Source: Nosema muscidifuracis
Lineage: Eukaryota > Microsporidia > Nosematidae
Assembly (NCBI GenBank): GCA_028335825.1
Contig: JAIOKI010000023.1
Span: forward strand, 186,001-250,000
Reading direction: 5' to 3'
DNA: 64,000 nucleotides
The position numbers were made by a program, and so were the translations under genes. Of the stretch, positions 36,192 to 46,680 are shown one piece after another. Each line of letters opens with the position of its first letter. Positions within the stretch are counted from its first letter, which is position 1. The notes under the pieces are model-generated. The model saw nothing but the letters and a program-made list of their open reading frames with translations, had not been told where the DNA came from and ran no database searches.

Positions 36192-38370
36192 TAGCCTCCA
36201 GAATATCTTTTATAGCTTCATCATCTAAAGCAAACTTTTTTAACATACTTGTCTCCAAATTATTAAGACATCGTACTATAACTTTTATAGACTTTTGCAG
36301 AGGAACAAAAGACTTCCAGCTTTTTTTAATAACAGCAAGATCTGCTACTATTTTATCTTTATTATAAGACAAGAACTGTCTCAAGGCATTTGGCTCAGAC
36401 AGGCATCTGACTCCCTCAGCAATTCTACAAAGACTGTCTGCCACTCTCAGAACAGCTTCATATCTTACTAAAAGGATCGTCTTCCCACTGACATCTTTTA
36501 TGTAAGGAATATCTGATTCCTTAACACCTAGTATCTTAGCCCAGACAGCTAAATTTTTATGGCCCTCTCCTGATGGTAGACCTTCCATTGTAACCAGCCG
36601 ATACTTATTTTCGGCTGGTTTCTTCCCCTCAAGCATGATTTTGAGGAGTTCTTCTCTAGACAGCTTATCTGTCCATTTTTCTCCAGTATTCTTCTTTACT
36701 GGCTTTTTGTCTCTATTGTCCTTCATTTTAGGGGCAATAAAATTTTTTATTTCAACTTTTTTATGAGCTGAGTCTTCTCTAAGTCTCCTTAAGAGATTTT
36801 TCTTTTGTTTGTGTGATACCACACTTCCCTTAGTGGTTTTACTGGGAACTTTTAGAACATCCTTCGGCTTGCCAACCTTAGGGTAGTTTTTATTTGTGAA
36901 GCGTTTCGACTTCTCCCTTTTGTTGAGTACAACATTTTTCTTAGTCTCTTGCAAGTTATGCAACTTAGAAAATTGTTCCTCTTTTATTGTTTCCACAAAG
37001 GACTCTACAGACTCAATTAAGATGTCAGTCGCTTTGTGGTCTACTATCATAGGCCCTTGGAGGCCTTCTTTTGTGATAACATCTAGATTACACATATTGG
37101 CATCTAGATGTATATTATCTTTTATGGAGTGTTTCGGCTCCTTTTCTTTTTTTACATCCTCTGATAGCCTCAGAGGGTAGTTACTTTTATCAAGGCGTTT
37201 CGACCTCTGTTGTCTTTTAGGATCCCCTAGATAAGCTAAGGGATAACTCTTATCATTAGAGTCATCAGATGACTCTTCACTGTTGTTAATGTTACGAATC
37301 CAATCAGGCATTAGTGAGGTATACCTGTTGTCATCGATAACTTCCATTTTATCAGCCAATAGACTATCTTTTTTGATCACTACTGATCTTCCGTAGCTGG
37401 CTACGACCTTTGTCCATCCTTCTTCAGATGTTCTCTTTAAAAGAATGGGACTCTTTGGTTTCCTGCCTTTGCAGGAAGCTTTTGCTACCTTGGAAAGGAA
37501 GACTGATAGTGCAGAGGACTTGGGCGATCCAATGCTTGTTATTTGAGATGGCATGGTGACCTTACCATCCTCTTTTACAATCGAGTTATCCGGATGAGGA
37601 GTTCGATCTTTGTCTTTTATTGCAGTTTCCTGCTTCACTTCATTCATTGATTCAGCGTTTACTTTATTGACATCATCATAATTGACACGGTTGATGAGAT
37701 CATTCACTTGTTTTTGAAGTAATTCATACTTCTTCTTTTGTGTACTCAGTTCACGTTGACACGACTTAACATGTGCATCTTGGAGCTTAATCAAGTCTAT
37801 CAGACTTAATGAGTATCTAGAGATGTTGTAAATATCTCTGTTCTTTTCTTTATCAATATGATAAAAATTTTTACTTGCTTTTTCAAACAAAACTTCTGTT
37901 TTTGAGTAGAGACTATTCAATTTTTTTATGTCATAGTACAAAGCATTACCAGTGCTAAGAGTACCATAACTACTTTTAATTCCTTCCAGTAAAGATGTTT
38001 GACTATCTTTCTGTACTTTTGAGGTTGGTAAGTCCTCGTTTGTGCTGCATCTCTGCGGAGTGTTTTTTTTACAATTGTCTAACCCCATATTGGAGTATCT
38101 AGAGATGTTGTAAATATCTCTGTTCTTTTCTTTATCAATATGATAAAAATTTTTACTTGCTTTTTCAAACAAAACTTCTGTTTTTGAGTAGAGACTATTC
38201 AATTTTTTTATGTCATAGTACAAAGCATTACCAGTGCTAAGAGTACCATAACTACTTTTAATTCCTTCCAGTAAAGATGTTTGACTATCTTTCTGTACTT
38301 TTGAGGTTGGTAAGTCCTCGTTTGTGCTGCATCTCTGCGGAGTGTTTTTTTTACAATTGTCTAACCCCAT
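36181..38370 (-). CDS. LINE ORF1 protein with duplicated N-terminus, 729 aa
   Basis: Probable RNA-binding partner of ORF2 in the retrotransposon RNP. Compared with the 635-aa version at 61337-63244 it has the first 94 codons twice in frame (start codons at 38370 and 38088). After the duplicated N-terminus comes a Leu-rich coiled-coil segment (SLIDLIKLQDAHVKSCQREL and onward, residues 94-140 in 635-aa numbering), a long Lys/Ser/Asp-rich low-complexity middle, and a conserved C-terminal domain (470-635) with the alternating pattern KYRLVTMEGL / AVWAKILGV / KTILLVRYEAVLRVA, perhaps an RRM-like fold. The same domain forms the 208-aa ORF1 at 29.1-29.75 kb. No CCHC knuckle is visible. The start is chosen as the first ATG, only about 5 nt inside the 5' junction. 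Confidence 0.85.
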   Translation of the reverse strand: MGLDNCKKNTPQRCSTNEDLPTSKVQKDSQTSLLEGIKSSYGTLSTGNALYYDIKKLNSLYSKTEVLFEKASKNFYHIDKEKNRDIYNISRYSNMGLDNCKKNTPQRCSTNEDLPTSKVQKDSQTSLLEGIKSSYGTLSTGNALYYDIKKLNSLYSKTEVLFEKASKNFYHIDKEKNRDIYNISRYSLSLIDLIKLQDAHVKSCQRELSTQKKKYELLQKQVNDLINRVNYDDVNKVNAESMNEVKQETAIKDKDRTPHPDNSIVKEDGKVTMPSQITSIGSPKSSALSVFLSKVAKASCKGRKPKSPILLKRTSEEGWTKVVASYGRSVVIKKDSLLADKMEVIDDNRYTSLMPDWIRNINNSEESSDDSNDKSYPLAYLGDPKRQQRSKRLDKSNYPLRLSEDVKKEKEPKHSIKDNIHLDANMCNLDVITKEGLQGPMIVDHKATDILIESVESFVETIKEEQFSKLHNLQETKKNVVLNKREKSKRFTNKNYPKVGKPKDVLKVPSKTTKGSVVSHKQKKNLLRRLREDSAHKKVEIKNFIAPKMKDNRDKKPVKKNTGEKWTDKLSREELLKIMLEGKKPAENKYRLVTMEGLPSGEGHKNLAVWAKILGVKESDIPYIKDVSGKTILLVRYEAVLRVADSLCRIAEGVRCLSEPNALRQFLSYNKDKIVADLAVIKKSWKSFVPLQKSIKVIVRCLNNLETSMLKKFALDDEAIKDILEANGP
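38089..38370 (-). repeat. 282-bp tandem duplication at LINE 5' end
   Basis: The stretch from the ATG at 38370 to 38089 is repeated directly from 38088 downward, nearly base for base, keeping frame (94 codons). The second unit starts exactly at ATGGGGTTAGAC, the same 5' start as the element. Compare the 46-bp duplication at 61291-61336. Confidence 0.95.
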
Positions 38371-38373
38371 TTT

Positions 38374-38845
38374 TTAATTCCTTATCTGTCTTTTATTTAC
38401 TTGTGTTAGTATGTACTTGAGTTGAGACTCAAATATACCATACTGTGCTGCTAGTGAGGATGCTATGGTAGTATTATAGGATCTCCTACCTTTCAATACC
38501 TCGATTATTCTTTGTTTGGCTACTTTGTAGTCAATACTTTCATAGTCGTGTCCGACATATCTTTTACACCACCGTCGAGTTCTTGAACTCCATGTAGTCT
38601 TTTTGGCTCTTGGAACTTGTTCTACAAATTCCGAGATTATAGTTTTGTTGTGTTTCCACTTCCTTAATGCTCTAAAGCGATTTAGAGCTGCTTGTATTTG
38701 AATCCTGTTTATACAGAACTCATCCATTATCCTATCTAATGGAACTATTTTTGTCCAGAATATCATCCGAACAGCTTTTCTGAGAATCCTACTGATTCTC
38801 CCTGATCTTGTACTAGACATTCCCCATAACTCACTACCGTACATG
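38374..38845 (-). mobile_element. LINE ORF2 fragment, codons 958-1114
   Basis: A 156-codon open frame matching ORF2 from MYGSELWG to RQIRN with only a few substitutions. Its 5' edge lies about 10 bp from the rRNA unit's shared 3' flank. Its 3' edge stops at codon 1114 and is followed directly, after an A-run, by the ORF1 start of copy B. The missing continuation, starting at codon 1115, is found beside the other rRNA unit at 60.63 kb. It is too short to function. Confidence 0.9.
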
Positions 38846-38904
38846 AAATAGACAATTTACTTAAATTATATTCCTAATCACATTTCTTATCTACAATCTA
38901 GACT
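38846..38904 (-). other. 3' flank of rRNA unit 1
   Basis: Short AT-rich sequence shared, imperfectly, with 60537-60600 downstream of unit 2. Probably the LSU termination/3' ETS region. Homology between arms ends near 38856. Confidence 0.5.
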
Positions 38905-39165
38905 ATGAAAATTACATATACACCTACACTGTAATACAAAAAGCAGTAACCTCAAAATGTCGGCATACACCTTCATTCTTACAGTTCTGCTTAATAGAGT
39001 AGTATTCTCCCAAATGTATCTTTGAGCTACGCTTCAGGCTTAAGAGGCTTTCAGCCTTAATCGAAACGACGTAGCTAAGCAACATAACTTAATAGTTAAT
39101 CGCACTACCAGTGGTCATCACTTAGAGTTCCTCTCGTACTATCAAAGTTCACTCAAAAATACTTA

Positions 39166-39207
<42 letters not shown>

Positions 39208-39642
39208 TCTCACGTTCCTCATTACCGGGTGAACAATCCAACACTTCGTAACATATACACTACGATGATCAGAAGAGACGACATCGAAGAATCAAAAAGC
39301 AGAGTCGCTATGATCGCTTGCCTGCTACAAGCCAGTTATCCCTGTGGTAACTTTTCAATCACCCAATACATAATGAATGTAATTGGGATCGCTAGGCCAA
39401 GGTTTCCCTACTAAATACAGTCATATGTATAAAGTAAAGCAGATTTATTCCCTTATAATAAACTGATGGTTACCATCCATCATTCATCTACCTTAGGACA
39501 GCTGTGTTACTTTTTAACAGCTGTACCGCCCCAGCCAAACTCCCCATATATCCAAATAAACAAATATTCAAACATACTAGTGGTTTCACAAATTATCTCC
39601 CACCTCTCTACAATATACCGAATAATTATTAGAACATACTAA

Positions 39643-39674
<32 letters not shown>

Positions 39675-39773
39675 GATATACAACAAGCCCGTTCCCTTGT
39701 CTCGTGGTTTCACAAAATTGTAAGTAGGGACAGTAGGAATCTCGTTGCTCCATTCATGCGCGTCACCAATTAA

Positions 39774-39826
<53 letters not shown>

Positions 39827-41392
39827 ATTCGCTTACACAACTTTAACAATAAATGCACTGGGCAGAATTCACTTCTTGTAATACAAAAAGCTATGTTTTT
39901 AATAAACAGTCAGATTCCTTACATAGTAAAAGTTCTAGCATGCTAGAGCCAATCTTTATCCCAAGGTTACAGATCTAATTTGCCGAATTCCCTTACTTAC
40001 TTTAATTTAAAATATCTGTTATGATACAAAGACACCTGATGCGGTATAGGTACGGCTACACTACTTCTTTTTTATCAAGTATATATATATAACACGTATT
40101 TCTTATCATGACAATCCATACGTACACACAGTCTAATTCATTTTTCTTACACCGCTTATATACTGTCATCATCAAGTCGCCTTGCAGTAGTCAAGTGAAG
40201 AACTATTGATCTTCTTTGTTTTTACAATAACACCGACTCACTTCAATACCATTGAAAACCCTAGTCTATATCTATACAAATATATTGTTACTGCCTCCAA
40301 GATCGGCCCATTTGTTTCTTCCATATACATTCACACATATACTTCAATACAAACAAATTGCACAGCTACCTAAATACTCATATAGAAACATCTCATAAAA
40401 GTAGTCATCTTCTTCCATTTTATACAATAATACATTCGGTAGGTACGTTGTAACACGTTTCTTAGCGGATTTCTACTTCCATAACAACCGCCCTACTGTC
40501 TCAATGTATTCATCATATTTATGGTATACTGTCTACTATTTAGAATATTTAATGTTCCATAAGGTTCATCCCTTTTTGCACATCATTCTTACAATCATGT
40601 GCCCACTAGTCATACAATAGATTCATTCTGTAAACCTAATCTACAGAAGACCATAGAATTAAAGATTTCTCATAGTCGAGACTATAACAGTGTCCTACAT
40701 CTATGTCCTATATACAATGACTGCTGTCCTGAGAGACATTTCGCTGTGAACCAGCTACCACACAGTTCGATTGGTCTTTCGCCACTATACACATCTTAAA
40801 TCATCGATTTGCACGTCAGAATGATTATGGTCTTCCAATAAACTGTTGCTTATCTTCAACCAGAACATGCATAGTTCACTGTGTTTCGGGTCTTATAGTT
40901 ATAACTTGTCATATTAATAACGACTGAGCCATTATCTTGCTATAACTATAATCTCCTTGGTCCGTGTTTCAAGACGGGTCCTTAAACATAAGGCTGCCCC
41001 ACACATTTTCACAAATTCCTTCGCAGTACTTATTTGCTATCGGTATGCCATTATATTTAACCTTAGATATCTCATTCTACCTGTATTCAGACTGCACTAC
41101 CAAGCAGCCCTACTCGCTGATACTTACTATTTTATTCAACTAACGAATATTATATTCTGTACAAATAAGTAATAAAATAGTGATTTACATCTCCAATAGG
41201 ATTACAATCACGGGTTGCTTCTTGTTCACTCGCTGCTACTACAGAAATCCTGGTTAGTTTCTTTTCCTCCTTCTAATGATATGCTTAAGTTCAAAGGGTC
41301 CTCTATACACATCTGTATATATTCGGTAACAATGCTTTCGTATTCATCTACGACCTTCATCGCTGTGGCATCCTATTGATCCCATGTGTGGG
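38905..41392 (-). rRNA. Large-subunit rRNA, unit 1
   Basis: Complete microsporidian-type LSU of about 2.48 kb on the minus strand. The 5' end (41.25-41.39 kb) carries the 5.8S-like start (CGATGAAGGTCGTAGATGAA) followed without ITS2 by AACTTAAGCATATCA, the usual LSU start, which shows the 5.8S/LSU fusion typical of microsporidia. Near 39.8 kb the universal core reads AACGGCGGGAGTAACTATG and CTCTTAAGGTAGCC in normal form. The sarcin-ricin loop (AGTACGAGAGGAAC on the minus strand) lies at 39127-39140. Ends are set by comparison with unit 2 and are good to about 10-20 bp. Open frames at 39229, 40599 and 40957 (plus) are antisense shadows. Confidence 0.95.
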
Positions 41393-41610
41393 TAAAATAA
41401 AATAATATATATTAGTATAACATATATATATAATAGTATAATCTAATAAATATAAATACATATTAGTATAATCTAATATAAATATAAATACATATTAGTA
41501 TAATCTAATATAATAAATATACATTAGTATAACAATATATATATATATAAATATATATTAGTAAAACATATATATATAAATATTAATAGTATAATAACTG
41601 TTACTCGATA
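41393..41610 (-). other. ITS of rRNA unit 1
   Basis: About 218 bp of almost pure A/T between SSU and LSU. Positions 41435-41535 hold about three tandem copies of a unit near 30 bp built on ATTAGTATAATCTAATA. The ITS of unit 2 is shorter (about 164 bp) and lacks this array. Confidence 0.8.
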
Positions 41611-42844
41611 TGATCCTGCTAATGGTTCTCCAACAGCAACCATGTTACGACTTATATCAGATCTAATACATCTTGTTCAAGTAGTTTACACTAATTTCAC
41701 AACATATATCATCTTAGATAGCGACGGGCGGTGTGTACAAAGAACAGGGACACATTCAATTCTACTTATTTAATAAAATTTACTAGCAATTCCAAGTTCA
41801 AATATCTCTTACAAAATATTATCCCATAAAGATTTATATCTATTGTATTGCGCGTGCAGCCCAAAATGTCTGAGGGCATAACGGACCTGTTTTAATCCTT
41901 TCCTTCCTACACTGATTGTGTCTGTCTATAAGGGTCTCACGTCTTGTTGAAATTAATCAAAACTTCACAGCATCCATTGAAAACGGCCATGCACCACTAT
42001 TATCATTCTCAAATAACATTCTCGCTGAATAATAAAATATTGGTAAGTTACCTCGCGTTGAGTCAAATTAAGCCGCACAATCCACTCCTTGTGGTATTCT
42101 TCCGTCAATTTCTTTAATTTTCAATCTTGCGATCATACTATCCCCAGAGCCAAAAAACTCTAATTTCTATTATGTAATACAAATACTCATATCACATCGT
42201 CGGCATAGTTTACTGCTGGAACTACAATGGTATCTAATCATCTTCGATCCTCCAGCTTACGTCCTTGTTCAAAAAATACATACAAGTGTACAGCTTTCGC
42301 TTCTGTTCGTCCAGTCAGGGTCGTCACATTTCATCTCTCTCCCAACTATACAGTACACCTCATATTGCTTCTTAAAAATAAACTACGGACTTTTTAACTG
42401 CATCAATCATCATACACACTCTTGGAACAAGTATTACCGCGGCTGCTGGCACTTGATTTGCCCTCCAATTAATCACCTCATATGTTTTTACAATATGAAA
42501 CAATATCTATTACTTCCCATAACTGCCTCAGACAAAATCCATAGGTCAAGTTTCGCCCCTGCTGCAATCCTTAGACTTAGTAGCCGTCTCTCAGGCTCCT
42601 TCTCCGGAATATTACAAAGTAATACCGTTACCCGTTACTGCCTTGTTAAGCCATTACCTTAACAACTAGCTGATAGGTCTCACTCTTACTGTATACAATT
42701 ATCTACACTTTAACGTAGTTATCATCAATATACATAAAATAAAGTGAGTATTACTGAGCAGTCCATTTTTCAGATACTTCTTCAAAAACATGCATGGGTT
42801 AATCTTAGGGAATAGCGTCTACGTCAGGCAGAATCAACCTGGTG
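41611..42844 (-). rRNA. Small-subunit rRNA, unit 1
   Basis: Complete 1,234-bp SSU on the minus strand. The 5' end is CACCAGGTTGATTCTGCC at 42844. The 530-loop GTGCCAGCAGCCGCGGTAAT lies near 42.44 kb, AAATTGACGGAAG near 42.1 kb, GTACACACCGCCCGTCGC near 41.73 kb, and the 3' end TTAGCAGGATCA at 41611. The length is far below typical eukaryotic SSU (about 1.8 kb) and typical of microsporidia. It differs from unit 2 at a few positions only, for example GTT versus GGA near 42.02 kb. Confidence 0.97.
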
Positions 42845-43520
42845 TACAAAATAACATATCTACATTCTAGTCAGTATTAATCTAGTCTCAGAAATCTTAA
42901 TCTCTCAATCAATCAATGCAATATAACATACGAAAACTACAACATGAGTAATAAATAATTTACATTGTGTATTATTTAATCTACTGATAAATTAAATTGA
43001 CAAATCAGAATTAATAATTAATTGCTGATTTATGAAATTTGACAGGTTATATGTAGTGTGTTTGAGTGTACTAGTATGATATATATGTTGTATAAAAAGA
43101 GTTACAATCTGGTGGTTGCGTTGAACAACGGGAAGTTGATTGGAGTGTCCAGTTAAGGATTGAGAATGGTGACCATCCTGTGAACGTGCTGGGACGTTGG
43201 TTGTTGAAGTGATCGTGGTGATTACTTGTGTGAACAGTAATGTGAGACCGTAACGATGGTTTAGTTTGTGATGGGTTTTGTTACTTGAAGATGTAAAATA
43301 TTTTATTGATGAGGTATGTATGCAACATTTACTGTGTGTATGTTCATTTTTTGGTGATAATATATTAGATTATGTGCTTTATGATGTAAATGGAATAGTT
43401 TGACTTGGTATCTACTACATTACTTTTATATATTGTTTGTATCTTACTAATAGTCATTCTGTGAATTTGTATTGATCTTGGCATCTCATGTTATAAAAAG
43501 GCTTATGTATTTTGATACTA
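42845..43520 (-). promoter_or_regulatory. Conserved upstream spacer of rRNA unit 1
   Basis: Sequence shared with 55.98-56.66 kb upstream of unit 2. The core (43090-43270) is less AT-rich and almost identical between the arms (about two differences), while the sequence farther upstream is clearly more diverged. Probably contains the Pol I promoter and 5' ETS. On the plus strand, antisense to the rRNA, a TATAAAAAG box at about 43092 precedes the core, so an independent small transcript is possible. Confidence 0.5.
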
Positions 43521-46500
43521 TACATAAGAAATAGTATTTGATTAATAATAAGAAGTAAACATCTAATTAAATTGAATATCTTTATGTATTCTATGCTTTG
43601 GTTAATTTCTTCAGTATTTTTCACTAATGCCTAAAAAAATACACTATTCTATTTTTTTTGCAATCTCAACTCCTCTAATTATCTTAATCCTACACTTTTC
43701 TAATTTCAATATTTTATTTCTTCTTTATTGCTGTAAAATATTTTATTAAATTCTTTAGTTCTTCAATCTCTAATCCATTCACCAGTATTCTGTTCATTAA
43801 TCTATAATCCTTATATAATAGTACTGTTATTATCCACCATTTACAAAAATCAATCTTGTTTACTTCTTTTTGTCTTCTAATATACTAAATTATAAAAAAA
43901 TTTTAATTTTTCACTTGTTATCTTTCTGACCAAATCTCATTAATTACACTTACAGCTATTTCTTAATCATCTTTGATTTTTCTTTTTCTATTTCATCCTT
44001 TTCAATATTATCTGCATTTTCAACAATTCTGGTCCTTTTTATAAATATTTCATAAGATCTTCACATTCTTACACTTCTTAATGGCATATCAATATTCTAT
44101 ATTATTCTAATAATATCTTATATTGAAACTTTTATATTTTTATAATATAATCTTCTTTCCTCTATACACAAGCCTTTTATGAAAGTCTAAAATATCTTAC
44201 TTTGCTGATTTATTTCCTCTATTTGTGATCATATTAACCTTTTAAATGGTTTCTGTTGAACTTATACCGTTGAAATGTGTAATTTGGAAATAATTTATAT
44301 ATTCTATTTTAAAAATGAATATCTAATTTTTTGATCCTTTCTTCTGTCATCTAAAGCTTTCAGCGATTTATAATTGGTCGCTAATTTGAATTATCTGCAT
44401 AATAAAAAAATTTTAAAGTTTGTAATTGCCTATGAGACAGCTAATATTTTTTTAACTAGTTAAATAATTTCTTTCCACCGAAACCATTGTTCATGATGCA
44501 AATGAAACCGAATCTCTTTTAAATTCTTTTTAAAATCTGGTTGTTGCAATATTGTTTCTCCTAAAGATTTTTCTATGATCAAAAACGTTTTCAAATTTTC
44601 CTCTCCATTTAACACTATTTTTTGTCTAAAATTGGCAATGTTTCTGTATCGTAAAACAAAGCATACTTTTATATGTCTATCAACAATTTATTTATATTTT
44701 TTATCACAAATGAGTTTCTGAACACCTTGATATTCTTATTCGTAATATATCTTATTTTCTATTTTAACATTGTTCTATACCAATATTTCTCGTTTTTTAC
44801 AATCTGAAGGTACCTTTTTTATGTCAATTTTAGTAAAATATCTTTTATACCTCAAATTATTAATTATTTTATCAGTATTAGGCAAAAAAAGTTTCAGGTA
44901 CTACTAATTAGTTAAGGCTCACAAGATTTATTATTAGTCTTATGCTACCATCTGTTGTAACACCAGTCCAACATTATTTATTCATAATATTCTATTAGTA
45001 TTATATATTATCTTTCTAGTGATCACTTTTCTGCTTCATTCTTAGATTTGTAATTTTTTGTAGCTTATATGGAATATCTACCAAAATTTTCTTCTAAATT
45101 TTTGATTTTTATTCACATCCGGGAATATTTCTATCATAAGACCCAAACAATATTTTATTGAACAAGGTATTTTAGATGAGAATAAAAGTATATAAACAAG
45201 ATTTATAGATAATGTTAAATGATAAATCTAAGTTTTTATTAAACAAATTACCATTTTAAGAGATAAATGTGGTAAAAGCTTCTACTTTTATACCTTAATA
45301 TCCTTAATAAAATTTTCATTTCTATATTTCTCAAATTCATTCTTTTTTTCAACATTAAAGCATCGCAAAAATCTTTACCATTTTCCTTTTTGAATGAAAG
45401 TGATCATTATTGAAGACATTTTTAAATTTCTATTTTTATATCCTTATAATTTAAAATGGTGAGAGAATAGAAATATAAACTTAGATTATTATTTTTGCAC
45501 AATTATCATAGAAATCCTAGGAAATCTATAAAATAAGAATTTATGTATTAATATAGTTGAGTAAATTATTAATTGAAGTAATAAATTAGTCTCTGAATAA
45601 TTAACTTAAGATAAAACTTAAAAGTAAAAATATTAACGGAAAAATGTTAGCAATGATTATTATTCTTGCCGTATGTCCATACTACTTGGATTTATGAAGA
45701 GTATCTAAGAAGAATTTAGATATTAAGTTCAAAATGTATATTTTTTTAATTTTTAAATCACGGGATTTTGTATGAAATAAATAATAATTTCGTTAATTCT
45801 AAAATCTTTCTTCATGGTTTTTATACAGCAAGTTAATTTGATTTTCGTGCAATCTATTTGATATTATTTTATCAGACAACCGATCTACTTTTTCCTTGTC
45901 TTATCTTGATACATTCTATAGCTAAAGTTGTGCAGCGCTCTTAAGGTTATTATTTTCTTTCATACTCGTGTCATTCAATACAGAAAAAAATATAATAATA
46001 AAAACGTAATTTATATTTATCTAGTAAATCTTCGTCTTCTATTGCATCAAAGATTTTCTTTTTTTGCATATTGTTTTAGATTTATTTTTCTTAAGTTCTT
46101 CCTTAGTTTCTTTCTTGTAACATAAGCTCATCTTCTTTAATATAAGTCTTTTTTATCTTCTCATATGAAGATTTTGGTCATATTTTTCTCCGAAAATTGT
46201 TAGATCAATTTTCTTTTTATTTCTTATTAAGTCTTTCTGTTATTTAGAGAATAAAATCCTCTTTTAATTTCAGTTTCTTACTATATCTGTCTATAGTTTT
46301 CATAAAATAAACATATGTTGTTTTCGTTTTTATTCTAAAAAAATACTAAATGACATTGTTTTCCCTAAAGACCCAATATCCTTTTCTTTTCATGATTCAC
46401 AACAAATTTCGTAAAGTTTTTTATTTTTAATTTTTTGAGTCATTTGACAAATAATATTCTCTTTGACTTAAAATTTCAATCAACTTCTTCTTGGTTGTCA

Positions 46501-46680
46501 TTTTTAAAAATTGCATATTATACTTTTTTCTCACTAATTCCATTTTAATATTCTTTGTGAACAATTTATCCAATCTTGAATGATTTTTTTAAACTTATTG
46601 TTATCATTAACATTCGTATTCTTCACAATGTTATGATTTATAAGATAAAGATATTTATAATTTTCAATCACAATATTTAC
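43520..46680 (-). mobile_element. Old Ty3/gypsy fossil of the 52-bp-LTR family
   Basis: Minus-strand fossil. A decayed copy of the 52-bp terminal repeat lies at about 46626-46680, followed by gag sequence (46.0-46.62 kb) similar to the frame at 11302-11727, then an RT stretch YFTKIDIKK near 44.83 kb, and an RNase H block FKLATNYKSLKALDD near 44.37 kb. It is much more decayed than the copy at 10.4-11.8 kb, with many breaks. The segment 43.52-44.13 kb is repeated inverted at 55.37-55.95 kb. Confidence 0.65.

Larger units (their letters stand above)
32130..38374 (-). mobile_element. Near-complete young APE-type LINE (copy B)
   Basis: Non-LTR retrotransposon of about 6.2 kb: ORF1 (36181-38370), ORF2 (32481-36191, overlapping by 11 nt) and a 3' UTR of about 350 bp with AATAAA on the minus strand at 32151-32156. 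Both frames are open and nearly identical to the plus-strand copy starting at 61.29 kb, so the family was recently active and this copy may still encode its proteins. It begins essentially at the ORF1 start codon, with only an A-run before it, and its first 282 bp are tandemly duplicated. I found no target-site duplication: the 5' neighbour is an ORF2 fragment and the 3' neighbour a gypsy fossil. The clade is not decided. Endonuclease type, RT and CCHC finger place it among I/Jockey/CR1-like LINEs. Confidence 0.9.

Noticed and set aside
38089-38370. The 282-bp duplication as a pure assembly artefact
   Set aside because: Junction bases (CAAT) are not part of either unit and copy C has an independent 46-bp duplication at the same start, so a biological process is more likely. 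Reads should still confirm it.
40599-41172. Open frames antisense to LSU (repeated at 58281-58854)
   Set aside because: They are shadows of conserved rRNA and translate identically in both units only because the rRNA is conserved.
41435-41535. Tandem units in the ITS as a CRISPR-like array
   Set aside because: Directly adjoining AT-only repeats without spacers, in a eukaryotic rRNA spacer.
42453-42662. Open frame antisense to SSU (also 56842-57051)
   Set aside because: Shadow of the conserved SSU 530 region.
43090-43275. Conserved spacer block as a 5S rRNA gene
   Set aside because: No 5S internal control regions or expected pairing could be recognised.
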